From JBDRGD01 sp043818095 (GTDB lineage: Bacteria; Chloroflexota; Dehalococcoidia; Dehalococcoidales; RBG-16-60-22), in assembly GCA_043818095.1 (NCBI GenBank), contig JBDRGD010000042.1:1-7105 (forward strand): DNA of 7,105 nucleotides, written 5' to 3'. The notes under the pieces were generated by a model. The model made no database searches. It was not told where the DNA came from and worked only from the letters and a program-made list of their open reading frames with translations. The translations under genes and the position numbers were made by a program. Shown in pieces: positions 1 through 5,340 of this stretch. How positions within the stretch are numbered: the first letter of the stretch is position 1; every line of letters begins with the position of its first letter.

Positions 1-1801
1 GCTCCCCGCGGGCGGTATCCGCCCCGATCGGGTTGAGCAGTTCCCGGATGGCTATCGAGCGGTCGGGCTGCGCGATGACGAAGACCTTTTTATTCCTGAC
101 CTCCAGTTCATCCTCCGCGGCGTTAAGGAAAGGCGCACCCATCCGGCAGAGCTGTTTTTTTGCGTCCGCGCTGGCGCCGAGCACCGCGTTGCCCACGTGA
201 AAAGTCTCCCGGCTGGAGAAGGGCCCGGCGCCGGGGGGGCAAAGTCCGGTGTTACCGCTGAGGACGGTGACGTCACTCATCTTGATTCCGAACGTTTCCG
301 CGGCGACCTGCGCCGCCACGGTATCGACGCCCATGCCGATTTCGTGGCTGCTGTGGCGCACCTCGACGGAGCCGTCGGCCAGGACGCGGACCACCGCGGC
401 GCTGGGGGCTCCGGAATGGGTGAACTTGTTGGCGAGGGCAATCCCTTTCCCCCGCCGCCAGTTCCCCGGCAGAGTCGGCGTGGCCTCATCCCGCGCGAGC
501 CATCCCTGCACCTCATCGATGCATTGGGGCAGCCCCATGCCCCGGACAAGCTGCCCGCAGGCATCGTAATCGCCGTCCCGCAGCGTGTTCTTGCGGCGCA
601 GCGCCAGCGGGTCCATGCCCAGCTTTTCGGCAATGACGTCCATCTGGTTTTCGATGGCCCAGCCGACCTCGGCGCTGCCGAAGCCGCGGAAAGCCCCCGC
701 CATCGGGGTGTTGGTATGGATGCCGTAGGCATCGAGCCGGAAGTTGGCGATGTTGTAGATGCCCACCGCCCCGAAGGCGCAGTTCCGGGCGATGGTGACG
801 GCGCTTTCGGCATAGGCGCCCCCGTTCACCAGCATGGTCACCTGGCGGCTGACGATGGTGCCGTCTTTTTTCACGCCATCCTTGAGGTAGGTCACGAGGC
901 CGATGCGGGAGCGCCCGCAGTGGAAATGCTCCGCCCGCGTCAGGGAGACCCTCACCGGCTTGCCCGTCTTCCGGGCGAGGAACGCCGCGTAAGGGGAGGT
1001 GATGTTTCGCCCCTTGCCCCCGAAGCCGCCGCCAAGGTAAGGGCAGTCCACGATGACCTTTTCCGGGGGGAGGTTGAAGGCGACGCAGAGCAACTGCCGG
1101 GTGCCGGTAACGCCCTGCGACGCGGTCCTGACCCTTAAAGTGCCGTCCGGCTCGAACCAGGCGACGCTCACGCAGGTCTCAAGCTGACTGTGGTGAATCC
1201 GCGGCGTTTCATAGCGGTCCTCGACGATGAAATCGGCTTCGTCGAAGCCCCGCGCCGCGTCCCCCTTGCGTATCGGGAAATGGCGGAAGACGTTGGGTCT
1301 CTGCGGGTCGCGGAGCAGCGGAGCGCCCGCCTGCGCGGAACGCGCGTGATATTCCGCGATGTTGGGGTGGATGATGACTTTCGGATCGACGGCGTAGGCT
1401 TCCTCCACGTCGATTACCGCCGGGAGTTCTTCATAGCGGACTTTTATCAGCGCCGCCGCTTTCTCCGCGGTGTCCTCCGTGTCCGCCGCCACCGCTGCTA
1501 CCGCGTCCCCGACGTAGCGGACGATGCGGTCCGGGGGGAAGAGATACCGGTCGGGGTAGGGGTGGGATATCGGCACCGGCGGAGTGTCCAGCGCGGTAAC
1601 GATGGCCGCCACGCCCGGAACCTTCATCGCCGCCGTGGTATCGATTTCTAAAATGCGGGCATGGGCATGTGGGCTCCGGACGACCTTGCCGTGGAGCATC
1701 CCTTCCCGCCGGACGTCGCCGGGGAATTCCGCTTCCCCGGTAACCTTCGCCGCGGCGTCCACCCGGGTAACGCTGTGTCCCGCCGAAGAAAGAACCGCCA
1801 T
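1..1801 (-). CDS. Molybdopterin-binding large subunit of a xanthine dehydrogenase-family Mo hydroxylase (C-terminus outside window)
   Basis: This is the catalytic Mo subunit. It hydroxylates its substrate with water-derived oxygen and sends electrons to the small subunit. The frame is open from the ATG at 1801 to the left edge, giving 600 codons. The family is usually about 750-800 residues, so roughly the last quarter, including the catalytic Glu region, is missing. The N-terminal domain shows VTRVDAAAKVTGEAEF (11-26) and RSPHAHARI (42-50). Mo-cofactor motifs follow: SQG (228-230, the likely Gln ligand), GGGFGGK (257-263), GAFRGFG (369-375), EIGMG (487-491) and SSRETFHVGNAV (529-540). The AFRGFG segment lacks the Cys of CoxL (AYxCSFR), so this is not form I CO dehydrogenase. 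A Gly (264) follows GGFGGK where xanthine dehydrogenases have Glu. The start is supported by AAGGGAG just upstream and lies 23 bp after the small-subunit stop. Substrate unknown. Confidence 0.95.
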   Translation of the reverse strand, partial: MAVLSSAGHSVTRVDAAAKVTGEAEFPGDVRREGMLHGKVVRSPHAHARILEIDTTAAMKVPGVAAIVTALDTPPVPISHPYPDRYLFPPDRIVRYVGDAVAAVAADTEDTAEKAAALIKVRYEELPAVIDVEEAYAVDPKVIIHPNIAEYHARSAQAGAPLLRDPQRPNVFRHFPIRKGDAARGFDEADFIVEDRYETPRIHHSQLETCVSVAWFEPDGTLRVRTASQGVTGTRQLLCVAFNLPPEKVIVDCPYLGGGFGGKGRNITSPYAAFLARKTGKPVRVSLTRAEHFHCGRSRIGLVTYLKDGVKKDGTIVSRQVTMLVNGGAYAESAVTIARNCAFGAVGIYNIANFRLDAYGIHTNTPMAGAFRGFGSAEVGWAIENQMDVIAEKLGMDPLALRRKNTLRDGDYDACGQLVRGMGLPQCIDEVQGWLARDEATPTLPGNWRRGKGIALANKFTHSGAPSAAVVRVLADGSVEVRHSSHEIGMGVDTVAAQVAAETFGIKMSDVTVLSGNTGLCPPGAGPFSSRETFHVGNAVLGASADAKKQLCRMGAPFLNAAEDELEVRNKKVFVIAQPDRSIAIRELLNPIGADTARGE

Positions 1802-1824
1802 GTTCTCCCTTTTCCCGTAATGAA

Positions 1825-2301
1825 TTATCGGGAATGTTGCATCAAGTCTTTGACGGCGAGTACCGCCTCGACAATCTTGACATAGCCGGTGCAGCGGCAG
1901 AGGTTCCCCTGCAGGGCGCGCCGCACGTCGTCCTCGGTGGGTTCGGGGTTCTTGTCCAGTAAAGCCTTGGCGGACATTATCATCCCCGGCGTGCAGTAGC
2001 CGCACTGCACCGCGCCGCAGTCGATGAATGCCTGCTGGATGGGGTGGAGCTCCCCGTTCACCGCCAGGCCTTCGATGGTCAGGATATCCTTGTGCTGGGC
2101 CTCTACGGCGAGGACGAGGCAGGAGCAGACCGCCTCTCCGTCCATGATGACGGTGCAGGCGCCGCAATCGCCTTCGTTGCAGCCCATCTTGGCGCCGGTC
2201 AAGCCCAGTTCCTCGGTGAGCACTTCCAGCAGGGTGCGGTTCCCCGCCACCGCCAGCTCATAGTCCTGCCCGTTTATCCGGAAGGACATCAGCTGCTTCA
2301 T
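1825..2301 (-). CDS. [2Fe-2S] small subunit of the Mo hydroxylase (CoxS/XdhC-type electron carrier)
   Basis: This 158-residue iron-sulfur subunit carries electrons from the Mo centre to FAD, and its length is typical for the family. The N-terminal plant-ferredoxin-like domain binds one [2Fe-2S] cluster through C41, C46, C49 (CNEGDCGAC, 41-49) and C61 (in CSCL, 59-62). The C-terminal helical domain binds the Mo-proximal cluster through C100 and C103 (QCGYC) and C135 and C137 (NLCRCTGY, 133-140). All eight ligands are present. No signal peptide is seen, so it acts in the cytoplasm. Its ATG overlaps the FAD-subunit stop as ATGA (2298-2301), which implies translational coupling. A good Shine-Dalgarno (GGGAGG, about 7 nt upstream) supports the start. 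The gene order FAD subunit, small subunit, large subunit is that of coxMSL. Confidence 0.98.
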   Translation of the reverse strand: MKQLMSFRINGQDYELAVAGNRTLLEVLTEELGLTGAKMGCNEGDCGACTVIMDGEAVCSCLVLAVEAQHKDILTIEGLAVNGELHPIQQAFIDCGAVQCGYCTPGMIMSAKALLDKNPEPTEDDVRRALQGNLCRCTGYVKIVEAVLAVKDLMQHSR

Positions 2302-3182
2302 GAAAGCGCCTCCCGTCCGCTGAGCTGTGCCAGCGCCCGCCGGGTGAAAACCGCGACCAGTTCGCGCCGGTATTCCGCGGACGCCCTGATGTCGGAAATC
2401 GGACTCGCTGCCTCCGCGGCAAGACGGGCCGCTTCCAAAATCGCTGCCTTCGTGAGCTTCGCCCCGCGGAGCCAGTCTTCCGCGCCCACCGCCCGGATGG
2501 GGGATGGTGCTACGGCGCCCAGGGCAATCCTGACGTCCCGGCAGACGCCTCCTTCTTCCTTCAGCAGGACCGCCACACCGGCCACCGGCAGGCTCATCGC
2601 TTTTCTCAGGCGGTGTTTCAGGTAAACGCCCCTGCTCCCGTTAGCCGCCGGGAGCCTTATCCCGGTAAGTATCTCCCCTTTTTCCAGGGCGGTCCGGCGG
2701 TAATCCTTAAAAAAGTCGGCGATAGCCACCACCCTTTTGCCTCCGGGGCCGGTGATTTCCAGCGTTGCGTCCAGGACTAAAAGCGCCGGGGCGGTATCCG
2801 CGGACGGCAGGGCGGTGCAGAGGTTGCCGGTAACGGTAGCGATGTTCCTGACCTGCTCCGAGGCCATGCCGTGCACCGCCTGGAAGAGGACGGGGTATTT
2901 TTCCCGCACCAGCGGTGATTTCTCTACGGCGCTGAGGGTGGCCATGGCGCCCAGCCGGAGGCCGTCCGTTTCTCCATATTTCAGGTAATCGATACCGGGG
3001 ATATTGCTCAGGCCCAGAAGGCGTTCCGGGGTAACGTCTCGTCTCCGCATCTCGAGCAGCAGGTCCGTGCCGCCGGCAATCACCCGGGTAGCCTCCGGCT
3101 GCTCCCGCAGTGCGCTGATAGCGCCTTCGATAGTATGCGGAGCGAGGTATTCAAAATGGGGCAGGCGCCGGTAGAAAATCAT
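2298..3182 (-). CDS. FAD-binding medium subunit of the Mo hydroxylase (CoxM-type)
   Basis: This 294-residue subunit binds FAD and delivers electrons to NAD or another acceptor. The PCMH-type FAD domain shows AGGTDLL (36-42) and the second flavin segment with TVTGN, LCTALPSADTAPAL (116-134). The CO-dehydrogenase flavoprotein C-terminal domain occupies about 185-290 (LPVAGVAV, 198-205; ALGAVAPSPIRA, 220-231). The protein has only two cysteines (122 and 214) and no loop insertion. It therefore cannot carry the extra [4Fe-4S] cluster of 4-hydroxybenzoyl-CoA reductase beta subunits, which argues against a dearomatising reductase. The ATG is preceded by AGAGGGAG at a normal distance. It is the first gene of the minus-strand operon and overlaps the next gene by 4 bp. 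Confidence 0.97.
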   Translation of the reverse strand: MIFYRRLPHFEYLAPHTIEGAISALREQPEATRVIAGGTDLLLEMRRRDVTPERLLGLSNIPGIDYLKYGETDGLRLGAMATLSAVEKSPLVREKYPVLFQAVHGMASEQVRNIATVTGNLCTALPSADTAPALLVLDATLEITGPGGKRVVAIADFFKDYRRTALEKGEILTGIRLPAANGSRGVYLKHRLRKAMSLPVAGVAVLLKEEGGVCRDVRIALGAVAPSPIRAVGAEDWLRGAKLTKAAILEAARLAAEAASPISDIRASAEYRRELVAVFTRRALAQLSGREALS

Positions 3183-3211
3183 AAGCTCCCTCTTACGCCT
3201 ATTTCCGGGAC

Positions 3212-3221
3212 TACTTAAGTA
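3212..3221. promoter_or_regulatory. 10-bp perfect palindrome, possible operator of the enzyme operon
   Basis: TACTTAAGTA reads the same on both strands. It overlaps the last base of the candidate minus-strand -10 element and the predicted transcription start, a position where a bound repressor would block initiation. The symmetry does not extend further, and one such palindrome in AT-rich DNA could be chance, so the operator role is inference. Confidence 0.3.
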
Positions 3222-3249
3222 ATTTACCCCCCGCGGCGCCCCGTGTCAA
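3221..3249 (-). promoter_or_regulatory. Candidate sigma-70 promoter for the Mo hydroxylase operon
   Basis: Read on the minus strand, a perfect -35 TTGACA (3249-3244) is followed after exactly 17 bp by TAAATT (3226-3221), a 4-of-6 match to the -10 consensus. The start would fall near 3214, about 30 nt before the FAD-subunit ATG. All 17 spacer bases are G or C, which is unusual and may make the promoter weak or dependent on a regulator. A poorer alternative, TTGAAA-17-GATACG, lies further upstream (-35 at 3289-3284). Confidence 0.55.
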
Positions 3250-3321
3250 TCCGGTATCATCGTATCAGGCAGCCTTCGAGTGCTTTCAAAATATATTAAA
3301 GGAATAAGAAATAAGGATTGC

Positions 3322-3354
3322 ATTGGGGGAGTGAGACAAGCAGATTTGTCCAAT
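3322..3354. repeat. Nested inverted repeat between the divergent promoters
   Basis: The inner arms GACAA (3335-3339) and TTGTC (3346-3350) are perfectly inverted around a 6-bp spacer. The outer arms ATTGG (3322-3326) and CCAAT (3350-3354) are also inverted. The site lies 31 bp upstream of the plus-strand -35 element and about 85 bp upstream of the minus-strand one. That position would suit a dimeric activator acting on the transporter promoter. The regulator family cannot be named from the sequence. Confidence 0.3.
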
Positions 3355-3368
3355 AACCGGCAGAACCG

Positions 3369-3410
3369 TATTTAAATATGTTGACAACAAAAAGAAGGTA
3401 TTGGTATAAT
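3369..3410 (+). promoter_or_regulatory. Strong sigma-70 promoter for dctPQM
   Basis: A perfect -35 TTGACA (3381-3386) is separated by 18 bp from a perfect -10 TATAAT (3405-3410). A TG at 3402-3403 makes an extended -10. Directly upstream lies an AT-rich palindrome, TATTTAAATA (3369-3378), which could act as an UP-like element or an operator. Transcription should start near 3416-3418, leaving a leader of about 110 nt before dctP. Matches this complete rarely arise by chance in GC-rich DNA. Confidence 0.85.
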
Positions 3411-3422
3411 GGGCAGAATTTC

Positions 3423-3473
3423 AAAGGCTCAAATAGATTGTGTTTGCCGGGAGGGCCTTTTTCAATAGGACCC
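3423..3473 (+). promoter_or_regulatory. Terminator-like hairpin with a competing stem in the dctP leader
   Basis: AAAGGCTC (3423-3430) pairs with GGGCCTTT (3453-3460) in 8 bp including one G-U, around a 22-nt loop. A run of five T (3458-3462) ends the structure. The same GGGCC (3453-3457) can instead pair with GG-A-CCC (3468-3473), leaving one A bulged. Only one of the two stems can form at a time, as in attenuators. The large loop makes the first stem a weak terminator. No known riboswitch consensus was recognised. Confidence 0.35.
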
Positions 3474-3514
3474 CTGTAAAATATCCGGGAATAGTGAGCA
3501 GTTAACCACTGGAG

Positions 3515-3521
3515 AAAGGAG
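3515..3521 (+). promoter_or_regulatory. Ribosome binding site of dctP
   Basis: AAAGGAG stands 7 nt before the ATG at 3529, an optimal spacing that fixes this start. A small hairpin, CAGT (3499-3502) with ACTG (3508-3511), lies just upstream and leaves the site unpaired. Confidence 0.85.
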
Positions 3522-3528
3522 AGTTTTT

Positions 3529-4734
3529 ATGGGAAAAAGTAAACTGAGTATTGCTTTGGTGCTGGTCGTGATGCTGGTAACCGTCATCACCGCCTGCAGT
3601 CAACCCGCCCCCGCCCCGTCACCGGCTCCTGCGCCCGCCCCGTCACCGGCTCCTTCACCCGCCCCGAAGCCGGCTCCTGCCCCCGCCCCGTCACCGGCCC
3701 CTTCACCCGCCCCGTCACCATCTCCCGCGCCTGCTCCGGCACCGGCTCCCTCCAACGTTACCGTTACCTGGAGGTATGCCACCCCGACGAGGACCGGTTC
3801 CCCGATGGGTGATGGCCTCCAGGCATGGATCAAGACCCTGTTAGATGCCAGCGGAGGCAGGTTCAAAATCGATTATTACGGCGACCAGGCGCTGGGCAAA
3901 CAGGCCGAGATTTACGACGTGGTTATCGAAGGGGTCGCCGATATCGGGCAGACCAGCATGGGCCCCTACACCGGACGTTTCCCGCTGGCCCAGGTCTATG
4001 CCTTACCCATGATTGTCCCCGATGCCAACGTCGGCAGCCAGGCACTGCAGACCCTGGTGGACACAGTACCCGAGGTAAACAAAGAGTTCTTTGAGACGGT
4101 ACCGCTTTACTTCCACGTGGTCGGCACGCGGCACCTGATCACCGCCAGCCGTCCCGTCCGGACCGTCAGTGAAATGAAGGGGATGAAGCTCAGGGTCACC
4201 GACGCGGTCTCCGCGGACGTGGTGAAACTCCTGGGTGCCGTCCCGGTGAACATGGACCCCTATGAGACCTACTCATCCATCGAGAGGGGTATCCTTGATG
4301 GCGTCCTCTTCGAATGGGGTGCCGTCCACGCTTTCAAGATTGCCGAAGTCGCCGCGTATTCCACCACTCTCGGCATCAGCACGTCCGGTCAGGGTATCTG
4401 GGTAAATAAGGATTCTCTTGCCAAGCTGCCTGCCGACCTGAAAAAGGTATTGATGGATGTCTCCGGTCCCGCCGGGGCGAAACAGGCCGGCAAGTTCCTG
4501 GAAGACGGTGAGGTTACCTACCGTGAAGAGTCTGTCAACATGGGCATGCAAATCATCACCCCCACCAGGGTGGAGAAACAGCGGTTTGTGGACGCTGTGA
4601 CCCCACTGTGGGATACCTGGGCCAACGAATTAGAGGCCAAGGGTAAGCCGGGGAAAGCGGTTCTCCAGCAGTGGCTGGATATCGTTGCCAAGACAATCGA
4701 GGCGAACAAGGGAAGCAGCCCGGTATTACCGTAG
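3529..4734 (+). CDS. dctP: TRAP transporter substrate-binding lipoprotein DctP
   Basis: This is the extracytoplasmic receptor of a TRAP transporter. It captures the substrate and hands it to DctQM. Of its 401 residues, 1-22 form a lipoprotein signal with lipobox ITAC and lipidated C23. Residues 25-76 form an Ala-Pro-Ser-rich tether built from an 8-residue repeat. The DctP domain follows from about 77 to 395. Family hallmarks are MKGMKLRV (216-223), with R222 at the position that clamps the substrate carboxylate in DctP/SiaP, then LLGAVPVNM (234-242) and GILDGVLFEW (254-263). The domain is of normal length. The protein should stay attached to the outer face of the membrane. The substrate is probably an organic acid, but its identity cannot be read. 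It is the first gene of the operon, behind a strong promoter. Confidence 0.97.
   Translation: MGKSKLSIALVLVVMLVTVITACSQPAPAPSPAPAPAPSPAPSPAPKPAPAPAPSPAPSPAPSPSPAPAPAPAPSNVTVTWRYATPTRTGSPMGDGLQAWIKTLLDASGGRFKIDYYGDQALGKQAEIYDVVIEGVADIGQTSMGPYTGRFPLAQVYALPMIVPDANVGSQALQTLVDTVPEVNKEFFETVPLYFHVVGTRHLITASRPVRTVSEMKGMKLRVTDAVSADVVKLLGAVPVNMDPYETYSSIERGILDGVLFEWGAVHAFKIAEVAAYSTTLGISTSGQGIWVNKDSLAKLPADLKKVLMDVSGPAGAKQAGKFLEDGEVTYREESVNMGMQIITPTRVEKQRFVDAVTPLWDTWANELEAKGKPGKAVLQQWLDIVAKTIEANKGSSPVLP
3613..3756 (+). repeat. Six in-frame 24-bp tandem repeats encoding the DctP Ala-Pro tether
   Basis: Units begin at 3613, 3637, 3661, 3685, 3709 and 3733 with an exact 24-bp period. The core GCCCCGTCACCGGCTCCT is identical in the first two units (3613-3630 and 3637-3654), carries small changes in units three to five, and is degenerate in the sixth. 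Each unit encodes eight residues of the pattern APxPAPxP (residues 29-76). Because 24 is a multiple of three, gain or loss of a unit changes the tether length without a frameshift. Confidence 0.9.
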
Positions 4735-4743
4735 TGAAGCAAT

Positions 4744-4774
4744 CGTGCGGAGCCCCGTTACGGGGCTCCGCACG
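4744..4774 (+). terminator. Strong hairpin between dctP and dctQ, without T tract
   Basis: A perfect 13-bp stem (4744-4756 with 4762-4774) closes a GTTAC loop, 9 nt after the dctP stop. It is followed by GAAAATTCC, not a run of T, so it is not a standard intrinsic terminator. In transporter operons such a hairpin typically protects the 3' end of the binding-protein message or lets only part of transcription through. That would give more DctP than membrane subunits. This role is inferred from position. Confidence 0.75.
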
Positions 4775-4821
4775 GAAAATTCCTTCACGATTTTACCTTC
4801 CCACGCAAATAACGCAGTGAG

Positions 4822-4827
4822 AAGAGG
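4822..4827 (+). promoter_or_regulatory. dctQ ribosome binding site that questions the start codon
   Basis: AAGAGG abuts the ATG at 4828, leaving no spacer. The in-frame GTG at 4834 would sit 6 nt downstream, a normal distance. The true start may therefore be GTG at 4834 (168 residues). A weaker GTGAG at 4817-4821 could serve the ATG instead. Confidence 0.5.
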
Positions 4828-5340
4828 ATGCGCGTGCGACTGAGCGAGGTCTTTCAGGCGGTTACCAAGGTTTATCATCAGCTTATCAGAGTACTGGCTG
4901 CTATCGGCAGCTTTTCCATAATCTCGATAATAAGCCTTACCGTTTATGACGTATTCATGCGCTATGTCTTTAACCTACCATGGGTGGGGACGTATGAGGT
5001 CACCGTTTTCCTGCTCGTGGTCATCGTCTTTTTCTACATGGGTCACGTCACGCTGACCGACTCCCATGTCTCCATCGATATGTTCGTCCTGAAGATGCGG
5101 CCCCGCCTTCGAGCTTTTTTCGCTAGTTTGTCCTGTTTCCTGTGTGTGGTGCTTTATGTCCTGATAGTATGGAGGACTCTGGTTTTTGCCGCCAGAATGC
5201 GTAATGTCGGTCAGGTAAGCGTGCTGATGGATATTCCCATTTATCCGTTCCTCTACCTGGTGGCGTTCGGTAGTGCGATAATGGTACTGGTATTTATCAC
5301 TAAGTTCATCGCTCATGTGAGACTGGTGGCGAACAGATGA
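4828..5340 (+). CDS. dctQ: TRAP transporter small membrane subunit DctQ
   Basis: This is the small integral-membrane subunit of the TRAP transporter, which partners DctM and is needed for transport with DctP. At 170 residues it has the usual size. Four hydrophobic segments are visible, at about 22-43, 55-75, 97-118 and 139-162. Family features are DVFMRYVFNLPWVGTYE (41-57), with the conserved Arg-Tyr and Glu, and SHVSIDMF (79-86) after the second membrane segment. The start at 4828 is uncertain, because ribosome-binding-site spacing favours the GTG two codons later. The first residues (MRVRLSEVF) give no further help. The stop overlaps the dctM start as ATGA (5337-5340), so the two are probably translated together. 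The gene lies 93 bp after dctP, behind a strong hairpin. Confidence 0.96.
   Translation: MRVRLSEVFQAVTKVYHQLIRVLAAIGSFSIISIISLTVYDVFMRYVFNLPWVGTYEVTVFLLVVIVFFYMGHVTLTDSHVSIDMFVLKMRPRLRAFFASLSCFLCVVLYVLIVWRTLVFAARMRNVGQVSVLMDIPIYPFLYLVAFGSAIMVLVFITKFIAHVRLVANR

Larger units (their letters stand above)
3183..3528. promoter_or_regulatory. Divergent intergenic control region between enzyme and transporter operons
   Basis: This 346-bp stretch contains no credible gene and is clearly more AT-rich than the flanking coding DNA, apart from a G/C block at 3227-3243. It holds outward-facing promoter candidates on both strands, two 10-bp perfect palindromes (3212-3221 and 3369-3378), a nested inverted repeat (3322-3354) and a structured leader in front of dctP. 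Both operons start here, so one regulator could act on both. No regulator gene is in the window. Confidence 0.85.

Noticed and set aside
277..813. Second minus-strand frame within the Mo subunit region
   Set aside because: It is out of frame with the continuous 600-codon Mo subunit and is Ser/Pro/Arg-rich without motifs. There is no sign that the main gene is frameshifted.
197..1138. Long plus-strand open frame of 313 codons
   Set aside because: It is the antisense of the molybdopterin subunit. The minus frame carries all the family motifs, while this one has Gly/Ala/Asp/His-rich low-complexity sequence typical of GC-rich shadows.
1190..1651. Plus-strand open frame of 153 codons
   Set aside because: Antisense shadow of the N-terminal domain of the Mo subunit, with Arg/Val-rich composition and no recognisable domain.
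2044..2625. Plus-strand open frame of 193 codons spanning the small and FAD subunit genes
   Set aside because: It runs antisense across two well-supported genes and their ATGA junction, and shows no domain.
3411..3528. Known riboswitch (for example molybdenum cofactor type) in the dctP leader
   Set aside because: I could not recognise the conserved core of any known class. Only simple competing stems are visible, and the leader precedes the transporter rather than the Mo enzyme.
3613..3756. CRISPR-like short regular repeat
   Set aside because: The repeats are contiguous, have no unique spacers, lie in frame in a gene and encode the lipoprotein tether.
3600..3866. Minus-strand Gly/Ala repeat protein
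   Set aside because: It is the complement of the DctP Ala-Pro tandem repeat, and the repetitive composition follows from the 24-bp repeat.
4744..4774. Standard Rho-independent terminator ending the dctP transcript
   Set aside because: No T tract follows the stem, no clear promoter is seen before dctQ, and dctPQM normally form one operon.
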